Assembly: GCA_002435745.1 (NCBI GenBank)
Contig: DIWT01000009.1
Location: forward strand, 1 to 54,341
From: a bacterium UBP15_UBA6099
GTDB lineage: Bacteria; UBP15; UBA6099
Length of the DNA: 54,341 nt
Direction: 5' to 3'
The notes under the pieces were generated by a model. That model saw only the letters and a list, made by a program, of their open reading frames with translations. It was not told the origin of the DNA and did no database searches. Within the stretch, counting starts at the first letter, position 1. Each line of letters begins with the position of its first letter. This document shows positions 43,287 through 50,859 of the stretch, piece after piece. The translations under genes were made by a program, and so were the position numbers.

Positions 43287-43458
43287 GCCGAAAGCGATGG
43301 CTGAAATCAGAGTAATCAGAGAAAAACTGTCCGAGGAACTCAACAACATGACGCCCGAAGAGCGCATAGCTCACATAAAAAAAGGCGCGACCGATATTGA
43401 ACGCGAATTCGGATTCAAGTTGAAAAGACATAAAAAAGAAACTTCCGCCACAGCATAG
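43270..43458 (+). CDS. Small antitoxin-like partner of the PIN protein
   Basis: A 62-residue charged, helical protein (MTQMNEPKAMAEIRVIRE). It overlaps the PIN gene by 17 bases and is preceded by GAGGTG. A gene of exactly the same length, with clear similarity and the same upstream sequence, lies at 49531. It probably binds or positions the PIN protein, but it has no DNA-binding domain I can see. Unlike most antitoxins it lies downstream of the toxin. Confidence 0.55.
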   Translation: MTQMNEPKAMAEIRVIREKLSEELNNMTPEERIAHIKKGATDIEREFGFKLKRHKKETSATA

Positions 43459-43689
43459 TTCCGCTAAAATGCGCATCGCGCGCGTTTATATCAATTCTTA
43501 ACTAGAAAACTAGAGACAATGATGCTGTTGAAAAAAGATACAAGCTCCAAGTCGCCGCCCCTAAACTTGCTTTGTTGACGCACGCCATATTGAAAAACGG
43601 GGACTGGCAGCTCGCCTCCCAGCGATGCCTGTATCCGCTTTTCGCCACCCCGCGAATACAACACAATAAACAGGCGACAATCTTTACTC

Positions 43690-43784
43690 ATCGTTGCCAA
43701 GGTCTCCTTGGCAATGGATAGTCAGAAAGCTCTGCTTTCTCCGCTCTCGTTTAGCCGTTCGTTGCCAAGGAGACCTTGGCAACG
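43690..43784. repeat. Composite A-C-A' hairpin element, copy 2
   Basis: Family A palindrome (43690-43718, one damaged arm, loop TCT), small hairpin AGAAAGC-TCT-GCTTTCT, then palindrome A' (43760-43784, perfect 11-base arms, loop AGA). Confidence 0.85.
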
Positions 43785-43995
43785 ATGAGAAGATCAGCCA
43801 AAATCAATGTGGAACTTTGGAGCGCCACAATTCATTGTCGCTTTGCTTTTGCCGGGAATTCATTCCCGGCTCCCGTGTAGGGCGGGAACGCCGATTCCCG
43901 CCGCCAATTGCGAAAAACGAGGACTTGCAACACGACCTTTGCGGCTGCCTGTACCCGCTTTTCACCCACTCCTCGAATACAACACAACATAACTC

Positions 43996-44090
43996 ATCGT
44001 TGCCAAGGTCTCCTTGGCAACGGATAGTCAGAAAGCTCTGCTTTCTCCGCTCTCGTTTAGTCGTTCGTTGCCAAGGCAACCTTGGCAACG
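43996..44090. repeat. Composite A-C-A' hairpin element, copy 3
   Basis: Same order as copy 2: palindrome core 43998-44022 (loop TCT), small AGAAAGC hairpin, palindrome core 44066-44090 (loop CAA). Confidence 0.85.
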
Positions 44091-44292
44091 ATGAGAAGAT
44101 CAGCCAAAAATAATGTGGAACTTTGGAGCGCGACAATTCATTGTCGCTTTGCTTTTGCCGGGAATTCATTCCCGGCTCCCGTGTAGGGCGGGAACGCCGA
44201 TTTCCGCCGCCAATTGCAAAAAACGAGGACTTGCAACGCAACCTTGGCGGCTGCCTGTACCCGCTTTTCGCCACTACAAGAGTACAATATCG

Positions 44293-44310
44293 TATTTAGG
44301 TGACTGTCCC
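44293..44310. repeat. Left inverted-repeat end of the three-gene island
   Basis: Contains AGGTGACTGTCCC. Its reverse complement matches 46835-46847 at 12 of 13 positions on the other side of the three genes. Confidence 0.45.
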
Positions 44311-44379
44311 GGTTTTTCCTGTTTTTTCCTATTTATTTCTATTTTTGTATTTTTTATTTTCTTTAATCGTAAAAGACGA

Positions 44380-44410
44380 TTGACAACTAGAACACCTCGT
44401 ATGGTATAAT
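44380..44410 (+). promoter_or_regulatory. Strong promoter of the three-gene island
   Basis: TTGACA (44380-44385) and TATAAT (44405-44410) are both perfect consensus. The spacer is 19 bases, and TGG just before the -10 gives an extended -10. A leader of about 150 bases follows. Confidence 0.75.
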
Positions 44411-44457
44411 AACTCTATGCCGTGAATAGCAAGAATTGTGGAGGCGTAGAAGTAAAT

Positions 44458-44505
44458 ATGCTGACTTTTCCTAAATATTTTTATTCAGGTGCGACATATT
44501 CTTAA
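44458..44505 (+). CDS. Possible 15-residue leader peptide
   Basis: An ATG 13 bases after GGAGG opens MLTFPKYFYSGATYS and stops. It lies in the long leader of the island and could be a regulatory upstream ORF. The spacing to the ribosome site is long and nothing else supports it. Confidence 0.2.
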   Translation: MLTFPKYFYSGATYS

Positions 44506-44566
44506 TCAATGACCATGATGGCGACATAAAACACAATGCCATCGACTGGCAACATGGAGGCATATG

Positions 44567-45520
44567 ATGCCGATACAATCATTTGAGTTCGAACTCTATC
44601 GATTGAATCTTGTACAGGAACCGCCACTGTTGTTTAAAGAACTGAACAGGCCGGTTTATTCTGACGATTCTATCGTAAGCATACTAAAACATGCACAATT
44701 ACCTGATATTAAGATCGTCTTCGCAGGGAGTAAAAACACTTTTGAATGGGTAGTTCGAGAATTTGTGCGGTATCACCACAACATAAGTGACCATGGCCCG
44801 GTTTACGGAATCACCATTGCCAAATCTGTTACAGAAAGTGTTGGAGAGGTAGTCACAGATACAGGTATTGAAGAAGATGTTTCAGAGCCAGATCCTCCAT
44901 TGGCCGCGACAGGCCGGATCTTCTTCTATATGCAGCGGCATCTAATTATGGTGGAACGCAACAGCCAGATTACTTATACAAAAAGGTGGCGTGATGCATT
45001 AGTGATGATACTAAAGGAAGCAGCCAAACGTCTAGAATTCACCGGATGGATGGAGTTTGAGCCAGTTCCAAGACACGAGGAAATATTTGAGACGTTCAGG
45101 TCGTTTGATGTGCTGACTCGACTCAGAGTCATCTTAAGACTTCCAAACCCTGATCTCTCGCGACATTCTAAAGATCTCTATGACAGGATGTCAGAAAGCA
45201 AAATTAGAGAATATCAGCAGGAGATGAAGAATCCAAATGGTCTTAGTAAGAAAGAAGATAGGTTGCCATACGCATCATTGGAAATGGCGTCACTTGGATA
45301 CAAGAAAGACGAGGTTACAATGGAGGGATTCAGAAACAACAGATTTGATACAGTAAAAACGGGCGGCGATGCAGCACGTGGCACAATAATCGCAACAAAA
45401 GAACAAATGAGAAGTACTAGGGATGCACCGGAGGATAATAATTCTAAGCAGATAATAGCCGCATTGCTTATGGAGACGGATAGGCTAATCGCGCCACGAT
45501 GGAAGGATACCCCTGAATGA
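44567..45520 (+). CDS. Cytosolic protein of unknown family, first gene of a RexAB-like two-gene unit
   Basis: A 317-residue soluble protein with no signal or membrane helix. An N-terminal beta-rich region (SFEFELYRLNLVQEPPLLF), a hydrophilic middle with FFYMQRHLIMVERN, a region LTRLRVILRLPNPDLSRHSKDLYDRM and a polar C-terminal tail are visible. I do not recognise the family with confidence; DUF4747-like proteins are a possibility. Of two adjacent ATGs, the second (44567) is six bases from GGAGG. Its stop overlaps the next start as ATGA. The layout, cytosolic protein plus four-helix membrane protein, is that of lambda RexA-RexB. The similarity is architectural only. The composition is AT-rich. 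Confidence 0.7.
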   Translation: MPIQSFEFELYRLNLVQEPPLLFKELNRPVYSDDSIVSILKHAQLPDIKIVFAGSKNTFEWVVREFVRYHHNISDHGPVYGITIAKSVTESVGEVVTDTGIEEDVSEPDPPLAATGRIFFYMQRHLIMVERNSQITYTKRWRDALVMILKEAAKRLEFTGWMEFEPVPRHEEIFETFRSFDVLTRLRVILRLPNPDLSRHSKDLYDRMSESKIREYQQEMKNPNGLSKKEDRLPYASLEMASLGYKKDEVTMEGFRNNRFDTVKTGGDAARGTIIATKEQMRSTRDAPEDNNSKQIIAALLMETDRLIAPRWKDTPE

Positions 45521-46014
45521 ACAGGAGACGGCGCAGGTTGATATGGGCTTACTTAATTGAATTAATATTGGCTTTCAGTTTGTATTACCTGATTATTCTT
45601 TATGCAGGCTATGATCGGGCATCATCTATTCTGATACAGAATTGGGGAACGTTTCTAGGAGTTGCTATTGCGCTCTTAGCAATGGGTTATGGAACACTGA
45701 AATTTCTTTATACTTTGTTCAATACGGAGTTTGGTAATTACCTGCAATGGGTAGGAGATGAGCAAGAAACATACTTAAACGCAGTCCTGTTCCAGACGGT
45801 GCTCTTTATCGCGGCAGGAGCAGCAACACTAGCAGCGGCATTTTCCAAGAACCATGTTCTTATTCACATTACATGGGTGGTGATGTTTTATGCCGTTGTC
45901 AATGCAATATCGACAGCAGTTAACACTTTCTGGCTTATAAAGATGAATAACCGATTCAAGTATAGATATGACAGGATCAAAACTCAAATGGAGAATGCTC
46001 ACGATGATAACTAA
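45517..46014 (+). CDS. Four-helix membrane protein, RexB-like in layout
   Basis: A 165-residue integral membrane protein with four predicted helices (about 9-30, 44-66, 87-109, 113-134), basic N- and C-terminal ends and a short acidic loop (WVGDEQETYLN). RexB of phage lambda is a four-helix 144-residue ion channel. Here size and topology agree, but I see no sequence match. It overlaps the previous gene by ATGA, so both should be made in a fixed ratio. If the pair is an abortive-infection system this would be the effector. The function is unproven. Confidence 0.7.
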   Translation: MNRRRRRLIWAYLIELILAFSLYYLIILYAGYDRASSILIQNWGTFLGVAIALLAMGYGTLKFLYTLFNTEFGNYLQWVGDEQETYLNAVLFQTVLFIAAGAATLAAAFSKNHVLIHITWVVMFYAVVNAISTAVNTFWLIKMNNRFKYRYDRIKTQMENAHDDN

Positions 46015-46207
46015 TACACATATCAACTTGAGTTCTATATTAGGAAAGCAATATCCGATGTCTGGCCGAGCGTATTGATAGATTAAATTTATGTTAACAG
46101 AGTTGAGTAATATTAGAGGGCAACATAAATGGCATACTCCGAATGAAATCTATGTTTTTATCATTTGCCTCAGCTTGCCCAAACTATACTATGGAGAGAT
46201 AAAATAG

Positions 46208-46762
46208 ATGACAACATACGGAAGTTACAAAAGCATTATCAATAAGCTGAATACGGCAACTCAAGAGTTGAAGGATTACTTTGTTCATCTTCCGAGACTG
46301 GCAGAATCATTTCCATGGGAAATCAGTCTTGCATATATGTTTGAGAGAATTGAGCGAGCTCAAACAATGACTCTTTATTGTGGCATAATGAGAAAATACC
46401 GAATCGATAGTGATCTTGCCTACAAAGCAATTCAATTACAGCATATAACACGTGGAGCCTTCCAAGGTTATTTTAAATCGGTATTTGGCAAGGATATTCC
46501 CAAAGATATTGTTGAAAAGCTTGAGATTGCGCAAAAGGTGCGAGATAAGGTAATGCACGGAAAGAACGTGAAGCCTTCGGAGATGAGAAATGCTATCGGT
46601 GACATTATAGAATTTGCCGAGATGTACAATGCTTTCATATACAATGAAGCTGGCTTCAAGCCGTTCGGGAGACTACAAGGCGTTTTGGGTGGCCTTTCTG
46701 GAAAACTTGACAAGCAATCAAGCAGATTAATCCTAAAAGGGCTTGGTTTTGATTTAAGATAA
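46208..46762 (+). CDS. HEPN-like protein
   Basis: A 184-residue helical protein. The motif R112-D-K-V-M-H117 fits the R-x4-H pattern of HEPN nucleases and is followed by G-K and a further helix (MRNAIGDIIEFAEMYNAFI), as in HEPN families of toxin and defence systems. GGAG precedes the ATG at some distance (11 bases). It lies 190 bases past the membrane-protein gene and inside the same inverted-repeat ends, in AT-rich DNA. It might be a third component or an independent gene. RNase activity is inferred from the motif only. Confidence 0.6.
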   Translation: MTTYGSYKSIINKLNTATQELKDYFVHLPRLAESFPWEISLAYMFERIERAQTMTLYCGIMRKYRIDSDLAYKAIQLQHITRGAFQGYFKSVFGKDIPKDIVEKLEIAQKVRDKVMHGKNVKPSEMRNAIGDIIEFAEMYNAFIYNEAGFKPFGRLQGVLGGLSGKLDKQSSRLILKGLGFDLR

Positions 46763-46834
46763 ATCATGGTCTGGGGCTAGGTCGAAAATTTAAAACTGAT
46801 AACAAGAGTAACTCGGAGTAACTAGGAGTAACTA

Positions 46835-46847
46835 GGGGCAGTCACCT
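46835..46847. repeat. Right inverted-repeat end of the three-gene island
   Basis: GGGGCAGTCACCT is the reverse complement of the left end (44298-44310) with one mismatch. Three tandem GAGTAACT(A/C)G repeats lie just before it. Confidence 0.45.
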
Positions 46848-46877
46848 ATTTGTCAGTTGTTGTTAATTGCGGATAAG

Positions 46878-48902
46878 TCACTGATTTAGGTTGAAATGTT
46901 TTTTCATTGCTTCTCCGGAGGGGCGAATGCGGGCGCGGTCGAGTGTGTACAGACCGAAGCGGTGGAACGTCCCGGTTTTCTGTCTGACGCTGTGGTAGTC
47001 GAACGCCGCCCACCACGCGCTGCCGACTAAGAACGGACATCCCTTGAAAACGCTTTGCGCCTTTTGGAGGATTTCGACTTGGCGCGCGTCCCCCGCCTCG
47101 TCGTCTCCCGTCCATATCCCGTATTCAGCGGCGAGAACCGCTTTGTCCGGATGACGGCCCCGCGCCGTCTTAAGAACCCTCGCAGTCCCGGCTTCCGGCT
47201 CCTCGCTGTCGAACACGCCCGAATACAGGCTGAGCGCTATCAGGTCCCCCGCCGCCAGCGCGGACGTCCACAGCGTCGAAAAACTCACGTTGTGATACAC
47301 CGGGCGGGTTCCGTCCAGCGCGCGCGCGTCTTCCATCAGCTCCCTGAAAAACTTCACGCTCTCCTCCCCGCCTGTCGTCTCGTTGCCCATGCTCCAGAAG
47401 GCCGCCGCCGGACGCCGCCTGTCCCTCGCTATCATCTCCAGCCACATCTGCCGGGCGATCCCGCGCCGGCGCTGAATCTCGAATCCGCCCTCCTTGAACC
47501 AGTACACCGGAATCTCCTCCGCCGTCAGAAAGCCCTCCCGGTTCGCCAAGTCGAAAAACGCCGGATGGTTCGGATAGTGGGCGGCGCGGATAAAGTTCGC
47601 CCCAAGCTCCTTTATCAGGCGCAGGTCGTTTTGAATGCCTGTGGTGTCGTCCCACGATTGAGCGCGCCCGACGCCCGGAAGTTCCTCGTGCCGGTTCACG
47701 CCGCGAAGCCTGAACGCCTCTCCGTTCAGGAGCAGAGGAGCCCCCTGCGCGGCGACCTCTATTTGCCGAAACGCGACAGTCGCGCTCCGCGCGTCCGCTG
47801 TCCCGCCGTCCGCGTTCCTGTAAAAAAGCGCAAGGTCGTATTCGACGGGATTGTCGGGGGACCACGCCGCGACGCCCCGCGCCGCGACCGTCGCCCGGAG
47901 CGCGAACAGCGTTGAGCCGTCCGCCTGCGGCTCCGCTCCGGTAGTTTCGAAAGAGCCAGAATCCAGCCGCGCCGACGAGCAGTCCCCGCGCGCGGCCTCA
48001 GCCTGCCCTCCGGCCCCCGCGCGCGCCGTCAAACATCCCTCCAGCCGCCCCCGCATGCCCGCGCCTCCGGCCTCCTCCCTCGCCAGCGCCTTCACCGTCA
48101 GCCGCCACTCGCCCCCATCCAGCCGAGTCTCCATTGTGAAATCCTCTATGCTAGAATAATCCTCCGCGACGAGATAGACGTCCCTGTATATACCCCCGTA
48201 ATTCCACCAGTCCGCGTTCGCGTACGGAACAATCAGCCCGTACGGCTCCGGCGGAACGTCGAACGATTCCGTCCACGGAATATTGTCCACCCGCGCGGCG
48301 ATGACGTTCTCCGCCCCGTGCTCCAGCGCGCGGGACGCGTCGAAAGCGAACGAAGTGTAGCCGCCCTCGTGCCAACCCAGCCATTCGCCGTTCAGCCACA
48401 CGTCCGCCACATAGTTTGCGCCGAGGAAAACCAGCCGGACGCGTTTGCCGCGCCATTCCTCCGGAACCGTGAACGAGCGGCGGAACCATGCGCCGTCCAC
48501 ATAAGGATCGGGAGGAAGGTTTTCGACGCGGGGCAGGATGGCCGTTTCCCAGCCGGAATCATCGAAGCCGCCCGCATGCTCCCCGCCCGCTTCGAGCGCG
48601 GCGCGCGCGTCCGGCGTCCGCGCGGACATCGTAAGCGAGTGGTCCATCTGCGCGCGGCGCGCCCGCCATTCGCCGTTCAGCGACAGAGCGGAGCAAATGC
48701 CGGCCCCCGGCCCCGCGCATTCCCCCGGCGACGGGATGTCATAGACAAGCCCGTTTTGGGACACGAAACTGAAATCCCCCACCCGCCGCAGTTCCGCCGT
48801 CGGCGGCAGCCACCCCACGCCCGCCGCAGACGACGCGGTCTCCGCGCGCGCGGCTCCGCACATAACAACAAGCGACCACAAAATCAGAAGGTTTTTTCTC
48901 AT
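46878..48902 (-). CDS. Secreted glycoside hydrolase family 2 enzyme, short type
   Basis: A 674-residue GH2 enzyme (beta-galactosidase, beta-glucuronidase or beta-mannosidase type). It has a signal peptide (MRKNLLILWSLVVMCGAARA), an N-terminal jelly-roll with WFRRSFTVPEEW and WLNGEWLGWHEGGYT, an Ig-like domain and a TIM barrel. Acid/base Glu508 lies in SMGNETT and nucleophile Glu593 in AAEYGIW, both intact, unlike the larger GH2 at 24-27 kb. The gene is GC-rich like the core genome and flanks the AT-rich island on its right. Confidence 0.92.
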   Translation of the reverse strand: MRKNLLILWSLVVMCGAARAETASSAAGVGWLPPTAELRRVGDFSFVSQNGLVYDIPSPGECAGPGAGICSALSLNGEWRARRAQMDHSLTMSARTPDARAALEAGGEHAGGFDDSGWETAILPRVENLPPDPYVDGAWFRRSFTVPEEWRGKRVRLVFLGANYVADVWLNGEWLGWHEGGYTSFAFDASRALEHGAENVIAARVDNIPWTESFDVPPEPYGLIVPYANADWWNYGGIYRDVYLVAEDYSSIEDFTMETRLDGGEWRLTVKALAREEAGGAGMRGRLEGCLTARAGAGGQAEAARGDCSSARLDSGSFETTGAEPQADGSTLFALRATVAARGVAAWSPDNPVEYDLALFYRNADGGTADARSATVAFRQIEVAAQGAPLLLNGEAFRLRGVNRHEELPGVGRAQSWDDTTGIQNDLRLIKELGANFIRAAHYPNHPAFFDLANREGFLTAEEIPVYWFKEGGFEIQRRRGIARQMWLEMIARDRRRPAAAFWSMGNETTGGEESVKFFRELMEDARALDGTRPVYHNVSFSTLWTSALAAGDLIALSLYSGVFDSEEPEAGTARVLKTARGRHPDKAVLAAEYGIWTGDDEAGDARQVEILQKAQSVFKGCPFLVGSAWWAAFDYHSVRQKTGTFHRFGLYTLDRARIRPSGEAMKKHFNLNQ

Positions 48903-49111
48903 TCATTTACCCCGCGCCGAACCTATCGCATTAAGACAATAGACCCGCATTATTCCCAAACGCGGGCCGGCCGATTGTGATATGATACCCCATAACCCCG
49001 CCCCGACAGAAACCATCCTCCAGAAAACAATCCAGTTTTGTTATTACAATCCGTCATGAATTGCCGCTTTCATGTTATCATTATTGAAACATCTCGATGG
49101 AGAAAGAAACG

Positions 49112-49501
49112 ATGAAAATCGTTATCGTGTTGATACTAGCGGTCGCGGCGGCGTTCTTCGCCACAAGGCATTTCAACACCTTTGAACCTCCGGCGGCTAA
49201 AGCCTACAGGCATGTCAAACGAAATCTCACCAAAGACGAGGTGGAGAACCCGAAAGTTTCATTCGTGCCGTATTCGTCGCTTGTGCGGTGGGATCTCAAA
49301 GTAAGGGACTTCAAATCGGAGGGGGACACGGCGCAATTCACGGCCATCGAGCGCATCGTGCTGCTGCCGGAAAACGCCTCGACCTCCCACATGATTAAAG
49401 CGATGTCGGTTTACGAAGTTCAGATGATAAAAAGCGAAAACGTGTGGCTCTTGGACGCCGAAGACTTGATAGACCAGAAAGTGGAAAACCCGAACTATTA
49501 G
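49112..49501 (+). CDS. Small exported or anchored protein of unknown function
   Basis: A 129-residue protein with a hydrophobic N-terminus (MKIVIVLILAVAAAFFATRHF) and a beta-rich remainder (SLVRWDLKVRDFKSEGDTAQFTAIERIVLLP). I do not recognise the family. I chose the ATG nine bases after GGAG; an earlier in-frame ATG lies within that ribosome site. A PIN-toxin tail remnant and an antitoxin-like gene follow directly. Confidence 0.6.
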   Translation: MKIVIVLILAVAAAFFATRHFNTFEPPAAKAYRHVKRNLTKDEVENPKVSFVPYSSLVRWDLKVRDFKSEGDTAQFTAIERIVLLPENASTSHMIKAMSVYEVQMIKSENVWLLDAEDLIDQKVENPNY

Positions 49502-49505
49502 CCGC

Positions 49506-49544
49506 GATTGCCCCGAAGAGGTGGTGGATTATGACATTTCATAA
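49506..49544 (+). pseudogene. 3' remnant of a PIN-toxin gene
   Basis: Read in the frame DCPEEVVDYDIS-stop, this stretch matches the tail of the intact PIN protein at 42804 (CTPEEVIDYDTDE), and the DNA CCCGAAGAGGTG is identical. The rest of the toxin gene is missing, replaced by an unrelated gene. Confidence 0.55.
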
Positions 49545-49719
49545 AGAATCAGAAGCGATGGCTGAGATCAGGAAGATAAGGGCGGAAATATCTGAAGAGA
49601 TAAAAAACCTCAGTCCGCAGGAACAAGTCGATAAAGCCAAGAGAGAATCTGAAGAGTTCGAGAAAGAGTTCAGGCTCAAACTGCCGCGCGTATCCAAGAG
49701 CAAGGAAAGAAGCGCGTGA
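49531..49719 (+). CDS. Orphan antitoxin-like protein, paralogue of 43270
   Basis: A 62-residue protein of the same length as that at 43270, with shared blocks (EAMAEIRKIR, SEEIKNLSPQEQ, FEKEF.LKL) and the same upstream DNA (CCCGAAGAGGTG, then GGATTATGACA). Its toxin partner has been lost except for the tail remnant. Such an orphan may still neutralise the related PIN protein 6 kb away (inference). Confidence 0.55.
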   Translation: MTFHKESEAMAEIRKIRAEISEEIKNLSPQEQVDKAKRESEEFEKEFRLKLPRVSKSKERSA

Positions 49720-49962
49720 TCGAAAAGTAGAAGCTATTGGTTTGGAGATGAAGGGAGACTCGAAACTCCTTTTATATACAAAGTTTTTCGTGTCAGGAGT
49801 CCAGTCGAGCTTATAAAATGAAGGTTCCCAAAAGGGAATGGTTTGTTTTAAACAAAAGCTTTTTGTACGCTTAGCGGGTATAATTGTATGTGTTTTTATA
49901 AAAAGATGTCTATAAAGTGATAGATAATTCTGCGTAAAGAAAACAAGTGAAGGTAAAACGCA

Positions 49963-50802
49963 ATGCGGATCATAGGAATTGGCGACATACATGGAGATCT
50001 TCAAAAATTAAAAATAATCTTAAAACACGCAAATATCATTGACAAAAATGAAAACTTGACAGGCAATAAGTGTACATTGGTTCAACTTGGAGACATGATT
50101 GATCGAACACCAAGCAATATACGAATTAATGCGGCATTTCATTTTTTGCGAGACATACAGGAAGAAGCAGAACAAAATGGATCCAAGATAATCCGACTGC
50201 TTGGCAATCATGAACTTATGGTTCTTCAAGGTGATTTTTCGTTCTATTCCATGGATTTAATTAATCACAATGGAGACGGAGAATCTGCGACTGAAATGGG
50301 CAGCATTATTTTGAACGACATCTTGGAAGGTAAAATACAAGGATCCTACACGCAATACGGGTGGTTGTTTGTTCATGGGGGTCTTCGTACCGATGTGCGA
50401 AAAGAGCTTTTAAATGATAAATACATTTCCGTTTCTAATGTAAATATGCTGGTTGATAATATTAATGATATTCTTGTTCAGTCTGCAAAATCAAACGATT
50501 TTACCCACACTATTTTCCAAGTTGGAAGCGCAAGAGGGGGTTGGAAATCTGTTGGCGGTGTATTCTGGACTGATTTTAGAGAGGAACTTTTGAGTTCTGC
50601 CGAAGCATTTAAGGTGAAGCAGATTGTAGGGCACACGCCAATTTATGATGGAAACATTCAATTTAAGAATAATTTGATCGATATTGATTCTGGAATGTCG
50701 GAATGTTATGGGGGGAAGATATCTTATATACTACTTGATAATAAGAAAATGGTTCTCTTTGAGACTTCGGATTCAAAATTATGGGAACAACATGTTATTT
50801 GA
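49963..50802 (+). CDS. Calcineurin-like metallophosphatase (PPP type)
   Basis: A 279-residue phosphoesterase with all dinuclear metal motifs: GDIHG (7-11), GDMIDR (43-48), GNHE (81-84), VHGG (137-140) and GHTP (223-226). This order is that of PPP-type protein phosphatases and bacterial diadenosine-tetraphosphatase relatives. No membrane helix. A TATAAT lies 80 bases upstream (49879-49884). It is the first of four AT-rich plus-strand genes. Substrate (protein or nucleotide) unknown. Confidence 0.85.
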   Translation: MRIIGIGDIHGDLQKLKIILKHANIIDKNENLTGNKCTLVQLGDMIDRTPSNIRINAAFHFLRDIQEEAEQNGSKIIRLLGNHELMVLQGDFSFYSMDLINHNGDGESATEMGSIILNDILEGKIQGSYTQYGWLFVHGGLRTDVRKELLNDKYISVSNVNMLVDNINDILVQSAKSNDFTHTIFQVGSARGGWKSVGGVFWTDFREELLSSAEAFKVKQIVGHTPIYDGNIQFKNNLIDIDSGMSECYGGKISYILLDNKKMVLFETSDSKLWEQHVI

Positions 50803-50859
50803 TATTTAGAGAACTCAGAACACAGTTGGAAAACCGATATCATTGGGGAGATAACAAAT

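Larger units (their letters stand above)
43592..44290. repeat. 306-bp tandem array of multi-hairpin units
   Basis: The order is E - (A-C-A') - D - E - (A-C-A') - D - E. Equivalent points are exactly 306 bases apart (43690 and 43996; 43760 and 44066; 43851 and 44157). E contains GGAC..GCCTGTACCCGCTTTTC. D contains hairpins such as GCCGGGAAT-TC-ATTCCCGGC (43851-43870, 44157-44176), ACAAT-TC-ATTGT and GGCGGGAA/TTCCCGCC. The two full units are very similar, differing mainly in loops and a few arm bases. Confidence 0.85.
43459..44563. other. Non-coding repeat region and island promoter
   Basis: No gene is supportable. It contains the 306-bp tandem array of hairpins (43592-44290), then an AT-rich stretch, an inverted-repeat end (44293-44310), a strong promoter (44380-44410) and a leader of about 150 bases. 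Confidence 0.7.

Noticed and set aside
43694..44409. Repeated plus- and minus-strand ORFs of 60-156 residues in the hairpin array
   Set aside because: Both strands are open because the palindromes lack stops. The translations mirror the repeats and have no independent conservation.
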